Assembly: GCF_015209745.1 (NCBI RefSeq)
Contig: NZ_CP063657.1
Span: forward strand, 1,178,001-1,242,000
Direction of reading: 5' to 3'
DNA from: Lysobacter avium
Lineage (GTDB): Bacteria > Pseudomonadota > Gammaproteobacteria > Xanthomonadales > Xanthomonadaceae
DNA length: 64,000 bases
Shown here: one piece after another, positions 8,993-18,500 of the stretch
Layout of the letters: the number at the start of each line of letters is the position of its first letter
How positions within the stretch are numbered: position 1 is the first letter of the stretch
Translations under genes and position numbers: made by a program
The notes under the pieces: model-generated
Databases searched by the model: none
What the model was told of the DNA's origin: nothing
What the model saw: the letters and a program-made list of their open reading frames with translations, nothing else

Positions 8993-10915
8993 ATGATAAA
9001 AATTGTGGGTACGCCGGAAGTTTCTGAGTATCGCGCCGCGGAAAAGCTTGGATCACTGATTATGGTGGGGTGGCCTGACATTCACCAATCCGAGCGTGAT
9101 CACATCACTATAGTCGTAGCAGCAAAATGCTGGGGTTGCTCGGTACAGGATATCGATTTAGTAGTCATAGGGAATTTATCGAAGCCGCGCTCGCTACCGT
9201 CGTTCAGAGAGCTCGACGGTAAAAGTATTCTAAGCTTTGTTTGGACAATCGAGCTTAAAGGCCATCCGGCAGACCAAGTGGTCTTCAAGGCCGGCAAGGT
9301 TTTTGTTCCCTATGGCCGCTTTATGAAGGATGTCACCGAGCAGGCATTCAGGCAGAAGAACTCACTTCGTGACTTTCTTAAGCGTAATATACGCCGAGAG
9401 CCATATTGTACGGATCTTATCTGGCTTGACAACGCGCCAGCTTCTTCGCTACCGAGAATTGAATGTGGAAACGTCCTTGCCGGCGACAGCTCCTGGGAGG
9501 ATTTTCTGAGCGCTGCGATCGGCAATCAGTACGAATGGTTGAGGAAACCGGGTATCAATCTTGCTCAGGCCTTTAAAGGCAATATTCGTGAACAGTATCT
9601 TGCGACTGAGGAGATCTGTGACCTATTTTCTAAGCCACTTCAAGCTACACCACTAGATCGAAAGAGAGTGGAGAGGATAACTCGTCGCGTCATCGACGAC
9701 CAAGCGTACGCTCAGAAGATGGGGGAGCAACTACTGCTTTTTAGAGGGCGTGGGGGCACCGGGAAGACCATGACTCTAATTCGGCTGGCGATGGATCTGC
9801 ATACAAACCGGCTGTCACGGGTGCTTCTTCTAACATACAACGTTGCGCTAGTCGCCGACATAAAACGGACGTTCGCGATCATCGGAACCCCACAAGACTC
9901 GGATGGACCTGTGATACAGGTTCGCACCGTGCATTCATTTATGCTGGAGCTCATGAAGCAGGCGGGAGTAATCGTGTCTGTAAATGAGGATTCACTGAGT
10001 AAATATAATGACAATTTATTTAATTTAGAGGAGCTGCTGGAGGCATTTAGTCAAGAGGATCTTCCCGCGTTCGACCACGTATTTATTGATGAGGCGCAGG
10101 ACTGGCCGGAGGCGGAGAGAAACATAGTATTTAAAATATTCGGCGCGAAGCGGGTAATTGTTGCCGACGGAGTTGATCAGCTTGTTCGCTCAAAGCGAGT
10201 TGCCGATTGGACCGCGCGAGTCGGTAATACTCCCAAGCAGATAGTGCCGCTCCGCAGAAGCCTTCGTCTGAAGAATTCACTTGCAATATTTGCCAATATG
10301 CTTGCGGAAGAGCTCGGCTTGCCCGACTGGTCTTTGCAGGCGAATCCTGAATTATCCGGCGGACGAATAACGCTGCTCATTGGTCCGCTTGACTCAGTTT
10401 CGGAAAAGCTCCAGCGTTTGGTGACATTATTCGACAGCGATGGAAATCTACCTGTTGACTCTATGATTTGTACTCCCTTCACTTCTAATCTCAGTGCGAC
10501 GACGCGCCAACTTATTGATTTGGTGCATTCTTGTGGACACCAAGTGTGGGATGGCACTCGCGCCGAGGACCGTCGCTCATTTCCCAATGACACGAGGCAA
10601 GTTCGACTCGTAACGTACGAATCCTGTCGCGGCCTAGAAGGATGGAATGTATTCTGTTGTCAGCTCGATAAGCTGTACGACCAGAAGTATCGTGAGGCAG
10701 ATGATCCTGTAGATTTGCTGTACAGCAAAGAAGAGGTTGCTGAACTCTACGCCGCTAGCTGGATTATGATACCAATGACAAGGGCAATCGATCACCTGAT
10801 CCTTCATGTAGAAGATCCGACCCATCCGCTTGCAATATCATTAATAGCAGCATCCCGCTCTGTCGGGTCTGATACCGGCATCGAATTGGTTTTTGGAAAT
10901 TCGGATTTGGCGTAG
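8993..10915 (+). CDS. NERD-like nuclease domain fused to SF1 (UvrD/Rep-like) helicase, candidate defence protein
   Basis: A 640-residue two-domain protein. The N-terminus resembles a NERD/PD-(D/E)XK nuclease: Asp55 in DIDLVVIG, and Glu87-x-Lys89 in WTIELKG. The C-terminal half is an SF1 helicase with P-loop GRGGTGKT (252-259), Walker B DEAQD (366-370), an LRRSLR motif (about 417-424), TYESCRGLEGW and a late PMTRA motif that likely supplies motif VI. Base composition and codon use are clearly AT-richer than both flanks, suggesting transfer. It starts 120 bp after the core mutase gene and marks the left edge of the accessory island. A DNA-targeting defence or repair role is inferred from architecture. 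No specific named system is assigned. Confidence 0.75.
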   Translation: MIKIVGTPEVSEYRAAEKLGSLIMVGWPDIHQSERDHITIVVAAKCWGCSVQDIDLVVIGNLSKPRSLPSFRELDGKSILSFVWTIELKGHPADQVVFKAGKVFVPYGRFMKDVTEQAFRQKNSLRDFLKRNIRREPYCTDLIWLDNAPASSLPRIECGNVLAGDSSWEDFLSAAIGNQYEWLRKPGINLAQAFKGNIREQYLATEEICDLFSKPLQATPLDRKRVERITRRVIDDQAYAQKMGEQLLLFRGRGGTGKTMTLIRLAMDLHTNRLSRVLLLTYNVALVADIKRTFAIIGTPQDSDGPVIQVRTVHSFMLELMKQAGVIVSVNEDSLSKYNDNLFNLEELLEAFSQEDLPAFDHVFIDEAQDWPEAERNIVFKIFGAKRVIVADGVDQLVRSKRVADWTARVGNTPKQIVPLRRSLRLKNSLAIFANMLAEELGLPDWSLQANPELSGGRITLLIGPLDSVSEKLQRLVTLFDSDGNLPVDSMICTPFTSNLSATTRQLIDLVHSCGHQVWDGTRAEDRRSFPNDTRQVRLVTYESCRGLEGWNVFCCQLDKLYDQKYREADDPVDLLYSKEEVAELYAASWIMIPMTRAIDHLILHVEDPTHPLAISLIAASRSVGSDTGIELVFGNSDLA

Positions 10916-11198
10916 GATTCGATCCTGGAGAAGGCTTAGGCTCGGCTATAGCTACGGAGTCATTCAATCGGGAAGTATTTTTGATAATCCTTGTCGCTCA
11001 AATTTATCTCGTGAATGCTGGAATTGGCGAGATTGGGTTGCATCTTGCCAAAAATGGCCAAAAATGAGATCAGGTCGATCTGGTTCCCGAATAGCGGCGC
11101 CAAGGCGCTGCGAGGTTCGCGGTAGGAGTAGTGTCGGTCACTCCGCTCAATAGGTTCCGGCTCAGTCTTTCGCAACGGCGCCAAGGTCACCTGCCAGA
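10916..11198. other. Intergenic region in the island, no gene recognised
   Basis: A 283-bp stretch between the NERD helicase and the DUF6988-like gene. The first part keeps the AT-rich composition of the helicase gene. A minus-strand open frame (10960-11190) exists, but has no recognisable ribosome site or family and a composition like a chance frame. Nothing firm is seen. Confidence 0.4.
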
Positions 11199-11867
11199 GT
11201 GAGAAATGAAGTGGCGCAGACGAGATCGGATACGGATGGAATCGATCGCCTCGACGGTGTCAGGTTTGGAACGCACGCCTTACATCAAGCCCTGTGCCCG
11301 CTTTGGGATGACTTGCCTGAGCCTTCCAGTGCACGCGAGCTTGCCGTGCGCGGTTTTGCCAATATTGTTCGGCAGCACGCGATGGCGCAATGGGTACTCG
11401 TGCAGCGTGAGTTGGACGTATCTGCGACGGCGCTAGTCCGCCCGACATACGAAGCCTTGGTGCGTGTCGTCTGGACGCTGCGTGGCGCCGATGACTCATG
11501 GATCGAGGGCTTCTTCAGTCCTACGAAGGATGCGCTTAAATCCCATGCGGAGACCCGAAAGGGCCCTGATGTGGCGGCTATGCTGGCGGTGATTGAGCGC
11601 TACCATCCAGCAGAGATCTTCCAACCCCTTCTGTCCTTGAAAGAGCACACGTGGCGGGCCATGCACTCATACGTGCATAGCGGTATTCGACCAGTTGTGC
11701 AGAGTTTTGTTGTGTTTCCCGCCGACGAAGCCGCGTCCTTGCTGATCAATGCCAACGGCATGCTGATGCTCGCTACCAACGCTGTTCGCATTGCGCACCG
11801 TCTTCGGTCGCCCATGTTGCCGGAACTGCAGAGGCAATACGCAGACTGTCTGCCGAATCCCTGTTGA
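11199..11867 (+). CDS. Uncharacterised DUF6988-like protein
   Basis: A 222-residue, largely helical soluble protein with no signal peptide or membrane segment. The pattern of RQHAMAQWVLVQRELDVSATALVRPTYEALVRVVWTLRGADDSW resembles a widespread uncharacterised family (DUF6988 from memory), often found in accessory regions. Conserved-looking features are the Arg-x-x-Tyr-Glu-Ala-Leu helix and an H-x-Y-V-H-S-G segment (about 151-158). The start is GTG at 11199 with only a weak ribosome site. An internal start is possible. The function is unknown. The island context (helicases, nucleases, IS) hints at a defence or conflict role, without direct evidence. Confidence 0.6.
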   Translation: MRNEVAQTRSDTDGIDRLDGVRFGTHALHQALCPLWDDLPEPSSARELAVRGFANIVRQHAMAQWVLVQRELDVSATALVRPTYEALVRVVWTLRGADDSWIEGFFSPTKDALKSHAETRKGPDVAAMLAVIERYHPAEIFQPLLSLKEHTWRAMHSYVHSGIRPVVQSFVVFPADEAASLLINANGMLMLATNAVRIAHRLRSPMLPELQRQYADCLPNPC

Positions 11868-12086
11868 ACAGGTCAGAGTCGGTTTTGCCGGGCTGTGCAG
11901 TTCGACTTCTTGATTGCAGTCGTGATGAATACCGACTGGAGCGTCAGGTACGCGGCCAAGATCCCACACGGTGCCCTGGGCTTGCTGGCCAAGTTTCGTA
12001 GTCACGTAAACGGCCACATACGTCGAATGACACCCAAGGTGCTGCAGATAGAGGGTGTGGAAGATCTTTCAGACATCCTGAATTAA
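11868..12086 (+). pseudogene. C-terminal remnant of a DUF6998-like protein
   Basis: Directly after the DUF6988-like stop the same frame reads a coherent, protein-like segment (QFDFLIAVVMNTDWSVRYAA followed by KIPHGALGLL, then GVEDLSDIL at the end) that resembles the C-terminal half of DUF6998-type proteins as I remember them. There is no plausible ribosome site or full N-terminus. I read this as a decayed gene fragment fused by position to the preceding gene, rather than an independent 63-residue protein. From 12087 to 12193 nothing further is visible. Confidence 0.4.
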
Positions 12087-12448
12087 GTTGCCCGGAACGG
12101 GGTCCGGTTGACCGATGAGATGACGGGGCAACGTTCACTAAACTCTGTCCTATGTAAATGACGACTGCGCTACTGCAGCAGGAGTGAGGAGCCATGAGTC
12201 AGACTGGAGACGCATCGAGTCGTATCTATTTGATCGGGCCGGACGGTCGGCAGGCAATCGAGCTTGCCTCTTCCAGGTACGAGTGTGAGGCGGACTTTCA
12301 GGAGTTGCTCGCGATGCATCCGGCTTTGATCGACGGTCGACAAGTCAACCCTGACAATCCGCGGCGCTGGTTGCTAGTGGCCAAGGAGGCGAGTGTCCCG
12401 GACGCCGAGGCTAGTCGGTGGTCGTTGGATCACCTCTTCGTTGATCAG

Positions 12449-12471
12449 GGGTTCTACCCCGTTTCCACGGA
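12449..12471 (+). repeat. IS left inverted repeat (with CAG target duplication at 12446-12448)
   Basis: Starts GGGTTCTACCCCG and matches the reverse complement of the right end at 20 of 23 positions. The adjacent CAG outside is the target-site copy. Confidence 0.88.
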
Positions 12472-13314
12472 CGGTTTGATTAAGGCCTGAAACTCCCGAT
12501 CACGCCGGGCAACTCTACGGCGCATTCGCGGGTTGTGGAACCGCTCGAAGTAGTCGAACAGATCCGCCCGCGCCTCGTCCCGGGTCCGGTAGTGGGTGCG
12601 GTGCACGCGCTCCCGCTTGAGCACCCCAAAGAATCCTTCGCACGCCGCGTTGTCGCCGCAATGGCCGACCGCGCTCATGCTGCAGACCAGGGCGTTGCCG
12701 CCCAGAAACTTCTGGTACGTGCCGCTGATGAACTGCCCGCCGCGATCCGAATGCAGGATCACTTCGTTCTCGCCTTCCCGCTGCCACACCGCCATCTGCA
12801 CGGCCCGCACGACCATGTGCCGGTCCTGGCGATGGTGCATCGACCAGCCCATCACCCGTTTGCAGTACAGGTCCAGCACGACGCACAAGAACAGCTTGCC
12901 CTCGATCGTCACGATCTCGGTGATGTCCGTCACCCACTTGGTCTCCGGCTCGACGGCGTCGAAATCGCGTTCCAGCAGATTCTCGACCCCAACCGGTCGA
13001 CTGCCCGGCTTCTGGCCAAAGCGACGCTTCTTGCGCTGCGGCCAGCCCTGAAGCCCGTTCACCGCCATCAGTCGCGCCACCCGGTTGAGGCTGGCGCTTT
13101 CGCCCTCGTCGCCCAGGTCTTCGTGCATGCGCGGCGCGCCGAGAACGCCTCTGCTGTCCTCATGCATCTCCCGGATACGCACCAGCAAACGCGCATTGTC
13201 CTGCGCCCGCGGTCCGGGCTTGCGCCCGGACCAGGCGTAGAAGCCGCTGGTCGACACTTCAAGGCAACGGCACATCATCCCGACGGGATAGTCGCTGCGG
13301 CAGTACTCAATCAC
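12454..13314 (-). CDS. IS3-family transposase OrfB (DDE integrase core)
   Basis: A 286-residue catalytic half of the transposase. An HTH_21-like segment is followed by an rve integrase core with the triad Asp (WVTDIT), Asp (HSDRGGQF) and Glu ([10 protein letters not shown]), spaced as in IS3 elements. The frame is open upstream of its ATG back to the slippery site in orfA, giving a continuous OrfAB fusion by -1 frameshifting (...[20 protein letters not shown]...). It starts 4 nt before the end of orfA. No disruptions are seen. Confidence 0.95.
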   Translation of the reverse strand: MIEYCRSDYPVGMMCRCLEVSTSGFYAWSGRKPGPRAQDNARLLVRIREMHEDSRGVLGAPRMHEDLGDEGESASLNRVARLMAVNGLQGWPQRKKRRFGQKPGSRPVGVENLLERDFDAVEPETKWVTDITEIVTIEGKLFLCVVLDLYCKRVMGWSMHHRQDRHMVVRAVQMAVWQREGENEVILHSDRGGQFISGTYQKFLGGNALVCSMSAVGHCGDNAACEGFFGVLKRERVHRTHYRTRDEARADLFDYFERFHNPRMRRRVARRDREFQALIKPSVETG

Positions 13315-13616
13315 CGCGTACCGTTCGGTGACTGCTTCGCGAAGTACGCCGCCGCGTCTTTTAAAAAATCACGCTCCTTGGTCACCCGCGTCAGCTCGCG
13401 CTTGAGGCGGGCGAGCTCCTCGTCGCGCGGGGTTCCACCGCCAGGAAAGGCTTTGGTTCCTCCGGCATCGGCCTCCCGCACCCAGCGGGTCAGCAGGGCC
13501 GGGCCGACCCCGACCTCCAGGGCGATCTTTCGGCAGCTCGAATTCGACCGCCGGACCAGCTCGACGAGCTCGTGCTTGTACTCAGGGCTGTAACGCTTGC
13601 GCTTGGACATGGACAC
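13311..13616 (-). CDS. IS3-family transposase OrfA (HTH DNA-binding)
   Basis: A 101-residue HTH_Tnp_1 protein that binds the IS ends: [17 protein letters not shown], a helix-turn-helix ([20 protein letters not shown]) and a Leu-rich helix ([21 protein letters not shown]) that likely dimerises. An AGGAG lies 7 nt before the ATG. The slippery heptamer sits 84 codons in, and unshifted translation ends at 13311. Confidence 0.93.
   Translation of the reverse strand: MSMSKRKRYSPEYKHELVELVRRSNSSCRKIALEVGVGPALLTRWVREADAGGTKAFPGGGTPRDEELARLKRELTRVTKERDFLKDAAAYFAKQSPNGTR
13359..13365 (-). promoter_or_regulatory. Programmed -1 ribosomal frameshift site (T TTA AAA)
   Basis: On the minus strand orfA reads GAT TTT TTA AAA GAC. 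The heptamer T TTA AAA has the X XXY YYZ form in the zero frame. A -1 slip enters the orfB frame, which is open from here through the OrfB ATG. The site and frame relation are seen directly. Use in vivo is inferred from IS3 biology. Confidence 0.75.
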
Positions 13617-13649
13617 TCCTCTGATCCAGTATGGATCTTAGTGAAAGTG

Positions 13650-13672
13650 TCCGCAGAATCGGGGTAGAACCC
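13650..13672 (-). repeat. IS right inverted repeat (with CAG target duplication at 13673-13675)
   Basis: The reverse complement begins GGGTTCTACCCCG and pairs with the left end with three mismatches. It is followed by the second CAG copy, after which the interrupted nuclease frame resumes. Confidence 0.88.
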
Positions 13673-14592
13673 CAGGATGCTGTCGTCACCCTGGTGGAGG
13701 TGAAGCGCAAGTCCGACACTCGACTGCGACGTGAGGTGGTCGGTCAGATGCTGGATTACGCAGCCAACGGCTCATTGCGCTGGACCGCCGGCTTTCTGCA
13801 AGAGGCATTTGCGGCAACCTGCGAAAAGGCTGGTGCTGATCCGACACGGTCACTCGAACAATTCCTGGAGGATGACGGTCGGGATGAATCCTTCTGGCAG
13901 AGCGCGGAGTCGAACCTGCGGGCTGGGCGTATGCGCCTGCTTTTCGTGGCCGACGAGATTCCCGCAGAGTTGTTGCGAATAGTTGAGTTCCTGAATGAGC
14001 GCATGGCACCGACCGAGGTGCTCGCGCTAGAGTTGCGCTACTTCACGGGCAGTGGCTACAGCACCCATGTTCCAAGGATCTTGGGACGTACGCTCGCCGC
14101 AGTCGCCCAGAAGGAAGGTTCAGCACGATCGAACGCACGTCGTGCCTGGGATCGGGAAAGCTTTCTACTTGACTTGGCAGAGCGTACAGATTGGGAAGTG
14201 GCCCGAGCGATCGCCGCATTCCTGTCTGAGTGTGAAAGAAATTTCGACATTACGTGGGGGACTGGTGCTCAGACAGGGTCTTTCACACCGCGCCGTCCGA
14301 TGATATCGGCACGTGGTCCCATCTCTGTCTACTCAGACGGACGGCTGGATATCAAGTCGTCTTGGTTGAATGATAGTCCCGCCGCAATCGAATGGAGAGA
14401 ACGGATCAAGCCGAGGTTGGAGTCGCTGGACTGGCGGCAGGCTATCAGCAGCGAGAAAGAAGTTACGCTCACGGTTCCTGCTGCAGAGTGGCTCCCGAAG
14501 GCGACGGAGCTTCTGGCGGCGATCGTCGATTGAAGGCAATCTTTACGCAGCGCTTCCGCGCCGGACTTCACCTGCCGTTCAAGCGGTTCATT

Positions 14593-15492
14593 TCAGTCCA
14601 GCGATAGAGGAAACCGTTGCGCCAGTGCTGTGGCGATGAGTTGGCGTGTGGTGGCGTCCAGGCGAGGCAGGTCTACGGCCATGAAATTGGCACCATCCCC
14701 CATCGGGCTGAAAACTTTCACTGGCGCGGATCGCCACACGTCTTCGTGACTGGTGACAAACCACCCAGGCAGGGCGACGGCGGGCGTCACCTTTACCTCC
14801 CTGTCAAGCGCTTCGCGAAGGTAACGCTGAAGCCACTTTGCTTGCTGTTGCGCCTGACCTAGCGGTTTGCTTGTACAGAAGTCCGGAAATTGGAGCGATT
14901 CGCCGTCATAGTGAACCTGGTGGTCCGTACGCTCGGACGTCGGATTCCTCGGCTTGCGGAACGACTTGGTCTCCACAGCGTAGACGCCGCGTGGCGAGAT
15001 CACCACGTGATCAATGTTGAAGTTCTCGGCCGGAAGATCGTGCATGACGATGCACCCCTTCCCGGTTAGTCGGTTGAGTTGCATGCCTGTTACCCGTTCC
15101 GCGAGAAGGCCGTCGCGAGCTCGGTCACGCTTATGCAGGTGCTTGGCGTAGTCCCACAGCCCGTAGGCGAACATTCCCGCGGCAGCGACCGTATACATCC
15201 ATTCCAGGAATCCCCACTGCAAGGTGTGCCATTGGATATGGCTGCCCGACCAGCCCATGAACATGAGTGGCAGCGCCATGTAGGTGATCATGATCGAGGT
15301 GATCATCTCTGTTTCATGATCGGATATGCGATCAACCAGTTGCTGTCCCGGAACGTGTCCGATCTGTCGTGCGGCCAGCGGGGATCTTCGCTCCCGCCGC
15401 TTTTTGAGCACGCGATAGCCAATTGCGAGGCTTAAGCCGAGGAAGGCCGACAAAAAGAATGGGACGTACCCGAGGAATTTCGACCATGCCAC
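14593..15492 (-). CDS. Membrane-anchored NERD-domain protein
   Basis: A 299-residue protein with three likely membrane segments near the N-terminus (about 5-25, 64-83 and 93-112) and a cytoplasmic NERD nuclease-related domain. Motifs: GKGCIVMHDLP, NIDHVVISPRGVYAVETKSF, where the Asp and the Glu-x-Lys (ETK) match the PD-(D/E)XK core. A GTG start is chosen, with AGGAG 9 nt upstream. It lies 49 bp downstream of the PLD-helicase on the same strand, so the two are likely co-transcribed. A membrane-tethered nuclease beside a PLD-helicase suggests a two-component DNA-directed system. Defence is inferred from company, not shown. Confidence 0.75.
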   Translation of the reverse strand: MAWSKFLGYVPFFLSAFLGLSLAIGYRVLKKRRERRSPLAARQIGHVPGQQLVDRISDHETEMITSIMITYMALPLMFMGWSGSHIQWHTLQWGFLEWMYTVAAAGMFAYGLWDYAKHLHKRDRARDGLLAERVTGMQLNRLTGKGCIVMHDLPAENFNIDHVVISPRGVYAVETKSFRKPRNPTSERTDHQVHYDGESLQFPDFCTSKPLGQAQQQAKWLQRYLREALDREVKVTPAVALPGWFVTSHEDVWRSAPVKVFSPMGDGANFMAVDLPRLDATTRQLIATALAQRFPLSLD

Positions 15493-15541
15493 TATTTAGT
15501 TCTCCTGAAACACGCGGGGAGCGAGTCGGCCATTAGACGTC

Positions 15542-18500
15542 CTACGCCACCGCTGCGGCAAATCGCGCGTACAGGTCGCCAGGTAGCGGGTGTGAGAGTC
15601 GCCACGTGATGGCCATTGGCCTTTCGCCCTCATGCGAGACGTAGGTGGCCGGACCAATCAGCCAGAACGCGCGGTCGTCCGTGGTGAGGCGAGCAAACTG
15701 AAGCACTGTGCTTCCCATCGCTCCGTGACGTTGGTAGCGCTGACCGGTATCACTTTCGGGGTGGGTACCGGACTGACTTTCCCAATGAATCAGATCAGGG
15801 CTGATCGCGTAATCCCGATATCTGGTGGTAGGTGAGAAGTGACCGCTCGTCTTGTCGAGAGTGAACGCGAGCAAGTCCACCTTCGCCTCTGGCAATGCGC
15901 GCACACCTTCGCGCCACACCGGCACCTTCAGCGTCACGCCATCACCGAACGCAGCGAGGATCTCTCGCCGGGTATAACGCGCATGGACGAGCAATGGGCT
16001 AGCGGGATGGCTTTCAAGCGTGGCTTGCACGTGGTCAATGCGCTGCGAGATGACCTCCATCAACTGATCGAGTTCGGCGAGCACTTGGGGGTGTTCCCAG
16101 ATCAACGATGCTGCGCCGATCAGCGTTTCATCGACTTCAACAGGCGCCGTCTCGGTGAGCACCGTTGCCAACATGTGAAACAGTCGACGGGTATATAGGT
16201 CCATCTCGTCTAGCGCCGGCGGGTCAGCTGCTTGGGCCCAACCGCGGTAGTGCGCGATGCGTACGTGGTCGTCGAGATGGAGCAGCCGCCCTAACGCTCG
16301 CCGCAGCACTCGCTCGTACGGCCCTTCTGGCAACGTCGGCAATCCGCCCGCCTCTAGCAAGTCCGACCAGCAATGAGAGTCGGAATAAACCTCCTCCAGC
16401 TCAAGCCCTGATTTCTCCAGGAAGCGTTGGAGCGTGAGGTCCGAGGTATTCTCTGCCACGCGTGTCAGCTCGCGCGCCTTGGCGGGCCACGTTGACGGTA
16501 GGCTCTGCCGAATGTTCTCCAACACGCCGTCTTTGGCCACCGCATCGAGTTGCATGTGACACCCGCTGGGAAGAAACGGGAAGCCACTCGCGACCTGCTT
16601 CTCGAGTAGTTTGCGAGTGCCGCCGAGCAAAGCGCCCAACCGCCGGTGAAACTTGAACTCCTTTCGATGTCGGCCAACGAAGTCGAGGACAGTGCACACG
16701 GATTTGTCGGTGGTCCGGCGCAGTCCACGTCCGAGCTGTTGCAGAAATACGGTCGGGCTGTCGGTCGGCCGCAAAAGCAAAAGTGTGTCGACCGACGGAA
16801 CATCAACGCCCTCGTTGAAAAGATCGACGGAAAACACGATACGCAGCTCACCCGCGGCGAGCGCTTGTAACGCGTTTCGGCGTTGATCTTCCGGTGTGTC
16901 TGCCCACACTGCCACGGCCGCGACCCCGGCAGCATTGAACTGCTCCGCCATAAATTGCGCATGCGCGACGGAAACGCAAAAACCGAGAGCGCGCATTGAA
17001 TCGGGGTTGGGCGCGGTCTTTATCGTGTTGGCGATGATCAGACGGGCGAGCACGTGATCGCCTGTAATCAGGCTGCTTAGCTCTTGAGGGTCGTAGCCAT
17101 GACCGCGTCGCCAGCTCACGCCTCGGTAGTCAAGGCCGTCGCTGATCCCGTAGTAGGCGAAGGGGCATAGTCGGTGTTGGTCGATGGCATCCCACAAGCG
17201 CAGTTCGGCGGCGATTCGGTCGTCGAACCAATGCAGGATCGGCTCCTCGTCGCCGCGTTCTGGCGTCGCGGTGAGACCCAATAGCTCGATAGGACAGAGA
17301 TGATCGAGGAGGGCCGTGTACGTCGGCGCCGCGGCATGATGGAATTCGTCGATGATCACCACGTCGAAGTGATCGGGCTGGATATTGCTGAGCCCAACGG
17401 CGCTAAGACTTTGCACCGAGGCGAACACGTGCTCGAAGTGGGTCGGACGGTTGCCTCCTACCCACAGCTCGCCGAACGCCGCATCTCTCAGCGCGTGGCG
17501 AAAGGTCGCCAGACTCTGCTCGAGGATTTCCCTGCGATGGGCAATGAAAAGCAGGCGTGCTCGCGGTAACCGATCCTTTAGCCGCTTGTAGTCGAGCGCG
17601 GCCATGACGGTCTTGCCGGTTCCAGTGGCTGAGACCAATAGATTGCGATGGCGGCCTTGCAGCCGAGCCAGCTCAATTTGCTCAAGCAGTCGAGACTGGA
17701 AGGGCTCCGGGCGTATCTCCACCGGGCTGAGGTAGATGCGCGGGCCGCTCGTGGCTGCCTGTGTCAACTCTCGATACTCGTCCTCATCGAACGGTCGGAA
17801 GTCTTCATTATTCCAATAGCTCTCGAATACGGCCGAGAATTTGTCGATCACGTCCGGATTGCGAGCACCTGACACGCGAACGTTCCACTCCAGCCCCGTG
17901 ATCTGTGCCGAAAAGGTCAAATTGGAGGATCCGATATAAGCCGTGGAGTAGCCCGAAGCGCGGTGGAATAGCCACGCCTTGGCATGCAGCCGAGTGCTGG
18001 TCGTGTCATACGAAACGCGGATGTCTGCGCCAAGGTCACGCAGTGCTTGCAGAGCGCTTAGCTCAGTCGAATTGGTGTACGTCGTGGTCAGGAGTCGTAA
18101 AGGCCGAGTGGCGTCTTTGTGCCGTCGGAGGAGGTCCAGCAGCGGCTGGATGCCTGATCGCCGTACGAAGGCCATCAGGATGTCAATGCGGTCAGCTGAT
18201 GGGATCTCGGATTGAAGCTGGAATCCGATTCGCGGCTCGCCGGGTGCGTTCGTCAGGAGTGTGGTGTCCAGCAGCGGGGTGGCCGGCAGTGGCAAGGGCT
18301 CCGGTGTCCCATCGAGGCGTAGCGCGGCAATCGCCTGCAGCATGTCGCCTGCGGGGGAGGGCGCATCAGTCATGTCTGCACCTTTGCCTACATTGTTGAG
18401 CAGACCGACGATTTGCCGAGCCAGTTCCAGGCCGACCTCAGTGCGCTGTTTACCGGTCAGCCCCGCGACCACGCGTCGTACGAGCGTTCCTAGATGAAGT

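Larger units (their letters stand above)
12449..13672 (-). mobile_element. Complete IS3-family insertion sequence (1224 bp)
   Basis: Bounded by imperfect terminal inverted repeats that both begin GGGTTCTACCCCG (20 of 23 bases match) and flanked by a 3-bp direct repeat CAG (12446-12448 and 13673-13675). It carries orfA and orfB on the minus strand with 4-nt overlap, an intact DDE catalytic triad and a -1 frameshift signal, so it looks potentially active. The OrfB stop lies inside the left repeat. It splits the nuclease gene. I do not know its ISfinder name. Confidence 0.93.
12194..14533 (+). pseudogene. PD-(D/E)XK-type nuclease gene interrupted by an IS3-family element
   Basis: The gene starts at ATG 12194 (GAGGAG upstream) and reads 85 codons to ...SLDHLFVDQ, where the IS begins. 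Reading resumes in the same frame after the element at 13676 (DAVVTLVEVKRKSDTRLRRE...) and runs to 14533. Removing the IS and one CAG copy restores a continuous protein of about 370 residues. The restored core D-HLFVDQ-DAVVTLVEVK-RK plus GQMLDYA is the classic Asp ... Glu-x-Lys ... Gln pattern of restriction-endonuclease-fold nucleases. Its position between helicase/NERD genes suggests an inactivated defence or repair nuclease. The downstream fragment has possible internal starts, but would lack the catalytic Asp strand. Confidence 0.85.

Noticed and set aside
10960..11190. 76-codon minus-strand frame between the NERD helicase and the DUF6988-like gene
   Set aside because: No ribosome site, no recognisable family, and the frame looks like chance in AT-richer DNA.
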